A stretch of 64,000 bases of DNA from Ochotona curzoniae (taxonomy: Eukaryota; Chordata; Mammalia; Lagomorpha; Ochotonidae). Shown here in pieces: positions 57,045 through 64,000 of this stretch. The notes below the pieces were generated by a model. It was not told where the DNA came from and searched no databases. It was given only the letters and a program-made list of their open reading frames with translations. The stretch is taken from positions 20,162,707-20,226,706 of the forward strand of contig NW_024467121.1 in assembly GCF_017591425.1 (NCBI RefSeq), written 5' to 3'. Position 1 is the first letter of the stretch; every line of letters begins with the position of its first letter. The position numbers and the translations under genes were made by a program.

Positions 57045-58310
57045 AAATGAAATTTTTTTAACAAATATAAATTTTAGTTAACCATATGGAAAAATAAAAA
57101 TGTATCCTTACCAGACACTAGAAAAACAAATATGGATCCTATTCTGGACACCTTTACAATAAAACAGAAGAAAATCTTAGTGATACTTTTAGGATGAGCA
57201 AAAAAAACGTCATAAATGTGTACACATTATACAGACTCTTCTGGGTTTAGAAGATGTTTCTACAACAGAATACAGAGATCATAGGGTATATAAAAAGAAA
57301 TCAATTAACTGACTTCAGCAAGACATTAGATGTGTTCTCTTCAAAAATCCTATGACATAATAAAATGCAAGCCACAGACTTCAAAAACTTTTATACAGTA
57401 TGTATATGACAAAGGGATTTTATCTAAAATACACAGAATTCTCAATAATACAAACAATTGGACAAAAAAGGGAAAGTTTTTTGACAGAAACTTCACCAAA
57501 GATATAAAAATGGCAAGTAATCACATGAAAAGAGGCTCAAATACCATCAACTGGTTTGATAAAATGGCAAATGAAAGCCACTGTGACATAAGAGTACACA
57601 TGGATTGTAATTGCTGATATGAAAAACTCACCCTACGCACACCAGGTGATGGTGATGATGTGGAAAAATTTTCTTAAACACTACTGCTGGGAGCATAAAA
57701 TGGCACAATCACTTTAGAAAACAGCTTAATATTTTCTTAAAAAGTTTACCACGAAGGAACTAATCATGTCATATGTATGCATTCACTGAATGGTAGTAAA
57801 AGTGCATGCTTTTCCAAATCAAAGATGGACTCCAAATGAAACTGTTAAGACATATTTTGACAATAGGATGCAGTACTGTATGACATTGTCTGTACCCACA
57901 ATGACAGGGCACACTTAAATAACAGGCTGATGAATTTATGACTGCTTATGAAGGACTATACTATTGTAATAATATGGGGAAAATCAATTGGGGGTGGAAA
58001 TTGGGGGAAGGGTAGAGAAATCCCAGACCCTATGGAATTGGACCATAAAATTAAAAATTTTTAAAGTATATGTTTTGATAAAGATTTAAATGCAAATGTT
58101 CATAGTTGCTTTATCTGTAATATTGAGAAGCATAAAGCAACACAAATCAATGTGGGAATATATAGATTATGGCATAATCTATAATATAAACTCAGCAATA
58201 AAAGAAAATTAGATATTGGATTAAATATTGGCACATGAAGCACTTTTATGACGTATGAAAGATATAAAATGGCACACAATGTATGCATCCCTCTGTTAAA
58301 CATTCCCAGA
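57045..58310 (+). mobile_element. Old L1 (L1M type), ORF2 C-terminal part, interrupted
   Basis: It follows the end of L1 ORF2: 'gcaagccacagacttcaaaa', 'gacaaagggattttatctaa', 'acagaaacttcaccaaagat', 'aatcacatgaaaagaggctc', 'gatgatgtggaaaaa', 'ctgctgggagcataaaatgg'. A partial frame at 57330-57617 still resembles the ORF2 C-terminus ('NFTKDIKMASNHMKRGS', compare the usual HFSKEDI..ANKHMKKCS). After a younger L1 insert it resumes at about 58063 with 'caaatgttcatagttgcttt'. It is not functional. Confidence 0.85.
57815..58062 (+). mobile_element. Lagomorph L1 3' UTR inside the older L1
   Basis: 'aatcaaagatggactccaaa', 'cattgtctgtacccacaatg', 'gcacacttaaataa', 'gactgcttatgaaggactat', the G-rich tract 'caattgggggtggaaattgg' and 'ccctatggaattggaccata' match the copies at 3756-4012 (opposite strand) and 50095. 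It is a 5'-truncated insertion that splits the L1M. Confidence 0.8.
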
Positions 58311-58544
58311 AGCTGCAGTATAAAGTTAAGGACACAGATCAGAGGCAACTGGGGCTGCAGGTATTAGAAGAGAGAAAAAGGAAAATTTTAGCAACAATAG
58401 TAATGTTAATTAAAATTATGATGATGACTTGAAAGCTTTATAAATGTGTAAAAGTTTACAAAAATTCTACATTTTAAATAAGCCCACCTTATTATATCTG
58501 AATTATTCCTCAGCACATCTGTTTAAAAGAAAAACAGAATAGAG

Positions 58545-58800
58545 GGGCGAACATCTAGCTGGTGACTAAGAAGTCTGCCTCCCTCACCAAAGCACCTCAG
58601 TTCTCAGCCCTGGCACCTGACTTGGGACCCTGTGAGCAATGACAGTACAACTAACTTGGGTTGCTTCCACAGGCGTTCTTGGCCCCTAGCACTGGTCCCA
58701 GCCAGCCCAGCCATTGTGAACATCTGGGGAGTGATCCAGAGGATGTTGCTGACTCGTTTGTTTCTGTCTCTCAAAGTTTGAAAAAGAATAGAATCATAAA
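58545..58800 (+). mobile_element. Old CSINE-related element, variant subfamily
   Basis: 'ggggcgaacatctagctggt', 'gtctgcctccctcaccaaag', 'cacctcagttctcagccctg', 'gacttgggaccctgtgagca', 'cagccattgtgaacatctgg' and 'ggagtgatccagaggatgtt'. Same variant head as 40216 and 44555. Confidence 0.6.
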
Positions 58801-60204
58801 GAAAGTAAAATGCAAATGATAGGGGGAATTACTGTTAATAATGACACATAAATGGTTAATGCATCAAACATACAGAATGGCTTTATAAAACAGTCATATA
58901 TCTCAAAAAAACCCCCAGAAATCTAAAGTCTAAAATTAAAATATATATACTTTAATTATATCTATGAAAATATTTAAAACTGATTTATTTGCCAGTTGTC
59001 ACACAAACGCTATTTTTTCACTTTAATAGTTAATGTTATCAACACACTGTGATTGGCAATCAAGTTCCTGAGGATTAGAATTTGAAGTTTTGTGATTTGG
59101 AGTTACTCTAATTTTCTCCTTTATAACATCCTCTGTGTGCATTTTAAATACCAATTACATGATTTTAAACAGAGAAAGATGCTAACAGTAAAGTATTTGA
59201 ATTATTCTAACTTCACAACAGGTAGGCTGTGATCTCCCTGTCTCCCTGCCCTCCCTGGGGGGTGGATGGGGATGGCTCTTTTGCCACAAATCCTCTTCTT
59301 TACAGCTACTAGGATGGCCAACCACGGCATCTAACAACTACACAGAGTGCGTATTCATATACAGCTCTACTTCTGACTCATAGTACTCAAATTCTTGTCA
59401 GGGTTCTCCTATCTTCAAGGAGAGTAGTACTAACCTCCCAAGTAAACAGAGTCTAAGGACACCTGTATCATAGATCAGATCCATAGGTGGACAGAAGAAA
59501 AGGTGTAGTCCTTCTCCATTCACTGGTAGCAATTCCAGATTAGCAGGGAAGCTTATCACTTGATATCCTGTAGCAGGGGAACATGGTGAGATGGAGGGAG
59601 AGGGATAGATTCCAGGACATCACAATCCAGCTTCTAACCATTGCCTTCCCTCTCTCCCTTTCCCTTCTATACTTCGTATGCTGTCATCTACATTGAGGGT
59701 TGTTGGAGTTTTGCATGCAGCCCGAGTGTCCTTGAGAGATTAATAAAGATTTAATCCTCACTGGTTAAACTATCTAGCAGAGCAAATACTGACACCAAAT
59801 GCATCGATGGGTTAAGTGGCGGAATAGTTGCAGTAACACAGGAAGGCACGATGTGTTCTCCTGAGTTCATGTACTGATCCAATCAGGTGCGTGTCAGCTG
59901 TGTTGAGTACTCATTAAATCACCAGTCAAGAGTGCTTTCTTTGAAGACCTGTAACAGGCTCAAGGACAGTATTGAATCATTTTTAAGATGGGAATCGAGG
60001 CTAGAAGAGTCACTATTCCAGGCATACTCCAATTTTAACCACTTCACATTGGTGACCCCTGGCTACCACCCCATTAAGCAGCAGGATGAATGCAAATATT
60101 ATCACCACTGTATTTGTTTAAGTGTTTAATTTCTTACATACAATGAATTAATTTCCTATTTGGTGACTGACTAAATAAATGTGATGAATTCTGCAGGTCA
60201 TGTT
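58801..60204. other. Unique sequence, nothing firm
   Basis: No gene recognised. AT-rich to about 59220, then mixed. A 25-base string at 59482-59506 is identical to 55229-55253. 'gattaataaagatttaatcc' (about 59739) includes an AATAAA but has no LTR context that I can confirm. Confidence 0.3.
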
Positions 60205-60835
60205 TTTATAAGATTTATTTTTACATATTTATTTGAAACAAACTGACAAAGAGCTTGATCCTCCATTTGCTGGTTCACTCCTCAAATATCTGCAAAGAAT
60301 AGGGAGAGAGGCTGGTGCCTCAGCATAGCTACTTAAGTCTCCACCTGCAGTGCTGGCAGTCCTGGCTGCTACAACTCCAATTCAGCTCCCTGACAATAGA
60401 CTGGACAAGTAGAGCAAAATGGCTCAAAACCTTGGATTCTGCATCTATGTGGGAGACCTGGAAAAAGCTCCTGCCTCCCAGCTTTGGATTGGTCCAATTC
60501 TGGTCACTGTGGCTATTCAGGGAGTGAACCAGCAAATCGAAGTTCTTTCCCTCTCTGTAACTCTTAAGTAAAATAAGCGTAAGTAAATTTCAAAAAAACA
60601 TCTGCAATAGCTAGGTGTACCCCCAAGTAAACACTAGGAGCCAGAGTCTCCACATTTATCTCTTTCCCATATGGAAGGCAAGTATCAAGTACTCAGGTTA
60701 TCTTTTCCTGCCTTTCCAGGAATAGCAGCACAGAGCTTGCTTCAAGTAGAGCAGCTAAGACTCAATCCAGTACTCCCAAATGGGATATGGATGACTAAAC
60801 AGGCAGATTAACATGCCTGAACACCAACCCCTGTA
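60205..60835 (-). mobile_element. Old CSINE split by another CSINE
   Basis: Reverse C-repeat. The tail part 60205-60295 reads 'ttttacatatttatttgaaa', 'ccatttgctggttcactcct'. The rest, 60600-60835, reads 'cctgcctttccaggaatagc' with 'agcacagagcttgcttcaag' and 'tagagcagctaagactcaat', then 'gaacaccaacccc'. The interruption is a forward CSINE. Confidence 0.8.
60296..60599 (+). mobile_element. CSINE nested in CSINE
   Basis: Forward older C-repeat: 'gaggctggtgcctcagcata', 'tggctcaaaaccttggattc', 'tgggagacctggaaaaagct' and 'agtgaaccagcaaatcgaag'. The 8-base direct repeat ATCTGCAA at 60288-60295 and 60600-60607 is the target duplication. Confidence 0.85.
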
Positions 60836-61360
60836 GGACACATTTTAATGTAGCTAACCAGCCTACTCTTGTCCATTTGGTTGTCAGCAGAAACCACTCA
60901 ACAAAAGGACAGACAGCAAACAGCAGAGATGGTGTCTTCAATCAGAATTATCAGCAGACATGTAGTTCATCCAGGAAGTACTACAATAGTATAACTGAAT
61001 GCACACAGTGAAACCTATGGGCCCTGTGCAGTCTCTAAGGACCTGGGTCCTGGGAGTAAGAGCCCAGCCACTTGATTGAATGATCCATGTTTCTTTCTTG
61101 ATTCCAGTCCCTCTCAAAGAACAATTTGACTGGCTAACCAGGCAACCAATTTCTCTGCTCCAACCCACCCAGTCAACAATATGCAGCAACTTGAGATTAC
61201 AATGCAAAGTTCACATTGGAACTTCAAAGTACAGAAGGAATTTTGATAATGTTGGGCAAGAGAGAAAAGAAACAAGGGGCAGAGTATGATACAGATAGAA
61301 TAATGTTTGCTCTCCATCATTGTGCTATGCTGTTTACGAACTGAGACGGGAAAGTAGGTT
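60836..61360. other. Unique sequence, nothing recognised
   Basis: No repeat or gene recognised. Short frames on both strands (60938-61392) carry no known motif. Confidence 0.35.
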
Positions 61361-61364
61361 ATGT

Positions 61365-61545
61365 GATCTGAATTTTCACCCCATTTATTCACTGGATAAC
61401 CTGGGAAGAGTGTTCTCTCACAACTTCATATCTTATGCAAAATGGAAGATGATAATTCCGATCCCACATGTGAGGATTAAAGGAACTCACTGCTGCCTGG
61501 CATTTACAAGAACTTAGTAAAGGAGAGCTGCTATCATGGTCTGGG
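61365..61545 (+). mobile_element. MIR
   Basis: 'cactggataacctgggaaga' with 'gtgttctctcacaacttcat' and 'atcttatgcaaaatggaaga' 'tgataattcc', then 'gtgaggattaaaggaactca' and 'cctggcatttacaagaactt' with 'agtaaa' follow MIR core to 3' end. Confidence 0.65.
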
Positions 61546-62265
61546 TCTATGGACTGAGTTTGGGCCTACAGCATCAGGAAAAGGAAAGCTAGAAAAGCTT
61601 TTCAGGACTTAATGAGAGTCTGAGCAGGAGAAGAACACAGGCTACAAATGGAATCAACAATGGAGACTACGAAGTCATAGGCACAGAAGCATGCAGGAGA
61701 TATATGGTTTCTGACTAGGAAGTATTCACTTCATGTCTACAGAAAACTTAGTTGAGTTGTAGCTCCCTGTGAAGTGGATGTGGAAGCCTTGTCTGTGCAT
61801 GTGTGTGTGAGTGAGTGAGAGAGAAAGGCAAGGAAAGGAAGTGGCCATCATGGTGGCTCATAAGCCTGAAGATGTGCGCTGGCCAGCTGGAGACACAGGA
61901 GAGCTGATGATGTAGCAATATCCAAAGGTCAGTAGGGCAAGCCAGAAAGAATAGAAATTTCAGATGGAGTCCACGAAAAGGAAAAAAAAAAATTGTAGCC
62001 TCGAGTTAAAGGCACTCATGGCATTTTTTTCTTATTCAGGAGATGGTCCATCAGTTTGTTCTGTCAACTATTTAAATAACTGGATGAAGGCCACTCTCAT
62101 CAGGAAGGGCAATATGATTTATTCAGGTTATTTATTAAAATGTTACTTATACAAAAACAGCCTAATAGACACACCCAGAGTAAGGGTCGATGGAAAATCT
62201 GGGCAGCCTGTGAATCAGACAAGTTAATAGACAAATAAATCATCACTTTTTGGGGAAGCATCCAG
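61546..62265. other. Unique sequence, nothing recognised
   Basis: No repeat family or exon recognised. A short GTGA/GTGT run lies at 61798-61822. Confidence 0.35.
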
Positions 62266-62283
62266 AGATAATAGTCAGTTCTA

Positions 62284-62336
62284 CTACAATAATAATGTGC
62301 ACTTACAGAGCACTTACTGTGTATCAAACACAGGGG
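62284..62336 (-). mobile_element. MIR 3' end fragment
   Basis: 'aataatgtgcacttacagag' with 'cacttactgtgtatcaaaca' is the complement of the MIR 3' end. Confidence 0.45.
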
Positions 62337-62958
62337 CATCTGGTCTGTGCATTAACCAATCACAGGTTGAATAAGTCCTTGTTTTTGAGGTTATCCATTC
62401 AAACTCAGAATGAATTCACTTTTTGCAGCATGGATATATACCTCACATGGTAGCAAGCTCCAACACACGTTATATTCTGGGACCACATCACAGCCTTCTG
62501 AAAGTTCCACCCACATGTGAAATCTAACATGCAAGGCACCACCCAGTGTGTGTCTGTCATACAGAGTTTCCGTTACACTGGAACAAGTCCTTTTCACTGA
62601 ATACTACTACCTCTCACTGGCCTGTCAAGTGATTAGAAAATGCTATGGTGTCTGCCCAGAATCAATGTGGCTACACAACTGATGGTTAACTGATGGTTAT
62701 TAGGGTGGTCCAGCACTGCAAATTCATCCCCATACCACTAGCCCAAATGGCATCATCCAAGGGCTCACAGCACAACTGCCACTACCACCACTGACAGCTC
62801 TCAGAGGAGCACTTTTCCAACAGCTGTCTTTCTCAAATACATGCCCTTCCAATACTACCCTGTCCCATTCCAGGCCAGGCCAGAGAGGAGGGCAACAAGT
62901 AACATGTGCAACAAGCATTAGCCAGATTCTCCTTACAGCTCTGTGAAGGACACGGATC
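62337..62958. other. Unique sequence, nothing recognised
   Basis: No repeat or gene recognised. 'actgatggtta' occurs twice in succession at 62680-62700. Confidence 0.35.
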
Positions 62959-62959
62959 A

Positions 62960-63058
62960 TTCTAGCCCTGATGGTAGTAGTTGTGTGGTCCTGAGAAAGT
63001 CACTCAGCTTTTTGGGACTTCAGTCTGTTTATCTACAACCTTAGGAGCAGGTTGAGGA
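62960..63058 (+). mobile_element. MIR fragment
   Basis: 'gttgtgtggtcctgagaaag' with 'tcactcagctttttgggact' and 'tcagtctgtttatctacaac' follow the MIR core. Confidence 0.65.
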
Positions 63059-63270
63059 GGAGCTTGTTTTTCAATACTAATAAATGACCCATAACAACCT
63101 TTTAATATTCATCCTGGTTTCTCTGATGTCCTTTTGCATGGTAACTGAGATGCTCTACCCCACCCAACCACTGGTCTCTAGGTGGATTATTAGCCAATCG
63201 GGGCTGCTTGGAGTGTATGCTTAGCTATATCATTTCCTCAACACATTTTCTCTCTATCCCTCTCCTGTTT

Positions 63271-63305
63271 CTCCATCCCTCCATCCCTCCATCTCTCTCT
63301 TTCTA

Positions 63306-63357
<52 letters not shown>

Positions 63358-63368
63358 TCTCTCTCTCT
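63271..63368. repeat. Compound (CTCCATCC)n(TC)n(AC)n(TC)n microsatellite
   Basis: A short CCATCCCT run (63272-63292) leads to about 15 TC units (63312-63342), 7 AC units (63343-63356) and more TC units. Confidence 0.93.
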
Positions 63369-64000
63369 TCTCCAGTTCCTGCCTTCTTTGTCTCTCTCAA
63401 TTTTTTTCTCTTTTCTCAGCATATTTCCTTTATCTCTACACAGTTCCAAAATTTGAAGAATAATGTTTGATTCTTAAGTATAAAAGTTTGGGAAGTAACC
63501 TCAATCTTCAAGATGCATCAACACCAGAAAATGTACACAGATATGCTGTTTCAATTTGTGGCTTCAGATTTTAGTTTTTGGTACTACGTAAATTCTTATT
63601 TGCATATATTGCTAACCATATTAATAATCTCTTTTGTTGAACGTAACCTGTCTAGAAGACTGCAGGATGTGAGTAAATGTGGTCCTTCCAGCACAAACAG
63701 GCAAAAAGGCTGGGGCTCAGTGTTCTCACCTCATTCTCCTGACTCAGACCCTTGCCAGAGCTCATGATTTAAAGATACACAAAAGGCTCCTGGGTGGTAA
63801 GGAACAGAAGGAATTTGGAATGAGCTTTTTTCTTTCTTGGAGTGCTTGTGAGACAAACAATAAAGCTCCTGGGATGAGGAAAAACAGACCAACACAAACT
63901 CAAGTGTGGTCTTCTGGGGCCTCAGGTGTCCTGGGCATTGTGGTAAGCAACGTGTCTCTCTTAAGGTCATAGTTTCCTTTACAAGTGGATTAAAGAAGTC
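63369..64000. other. Unique sequence to the window end
   Basis: No repeat family or gene recognised. The overlapping frames at 63679-63972 on both strands have no known motif. Confidence 0.35.

Noticed and set aside
57330..57617. 95-codon open frame as a possible gene
   Set aside because: Its text matches the decayed C-terminal part of L1 ORF2.
1..64000. CRISPR arrays, operons, riboswitches or other bacterial-type systems
   Set aside because: The sequence is mammalian. Regular short repeats with unique spacers are absent, and all repeats are microsatellites or retroposons.

Overview
This is vertebrate (mammalian) nuclear DNA with no protein-coding gene, RNA gene or CRISPR array that I can support. 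CpG is scarce, reading frames are short and closed, and interspersed retroposons and simple repeats occur throughout. About thirty copies of a tRNA-derived short element match the lagomorph C-repeat (CSINE) family. It has a Pol III A/B-box head, a body reading 'ctgcttgtggcctgggaaagcag' in pieces, and a tail 'ctttccaataaaaataaat'. The younger copies, with the head motif 'ctagtggctaaagtcctc' and 'catatgggcgccggttc', fit what I remember of pika (Ochotona) better than rabbit. I call the source a lagomorph, probably a pika. That call rests on memory of repeat consensus sequences, not on a search.

Layout. 1-7.7 kb: old CSINEs with a long polypurine tract, 3' pieces of L1 on both strands, a Tigger-like DNA transposon remnant and microsatellites. 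7.7-9.05 kb: a candidate solo retroviral LTR with three 48-49 bp tandem repeats. 10.4-16.8 kb: a DNA transposon scrap, CSINEs, an ancient L1 tail and a rearranged L1 with an ORF2 endonuclease-domain remnant. 16.8-31 kb: mostly unique sequence with CSINEs, MIR, one MaLR LTR and an L2. 31-35.6 kb: dense nested CSINE/L2/MIR/MaLR. 35.6-38 kb, 42.5-44.5 kb and 47.2-47.8 kb: repeat-poor blocks that could be conserved non-coding DNA. 45.9-51.7 kb: nested L1, CSINEs, an 808 bp retrocopy with perfect 18 bp target duplications, and an MLT1-like LTR. 52-64 kb: unique sequence, the youngest CSINE (54.3 kb), an L1 nested in an older L1 (57-58.3 kb), a CSINE inside a CSINE (60.2-60.8 kb), and microsatellites.

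No genes here work together. The window is best read as an intergenic or intronic stretch shaped by L1-driven retroposition in layers: MIR/L2, then L1M and MaLR, then old CSINE, then young CSINE and lagomorph L1. I found no undescribed system. The most unusual items are the 808 bp retrocopy of unknown origin, the LTR candidate with its triplicated block, the rearranged L1 with a 115 bp duplication, and a 25 bp string shared by two otherwise unlike sites. Repeat boundaries are estimated by eye and are usually good to about 10-20 bases.
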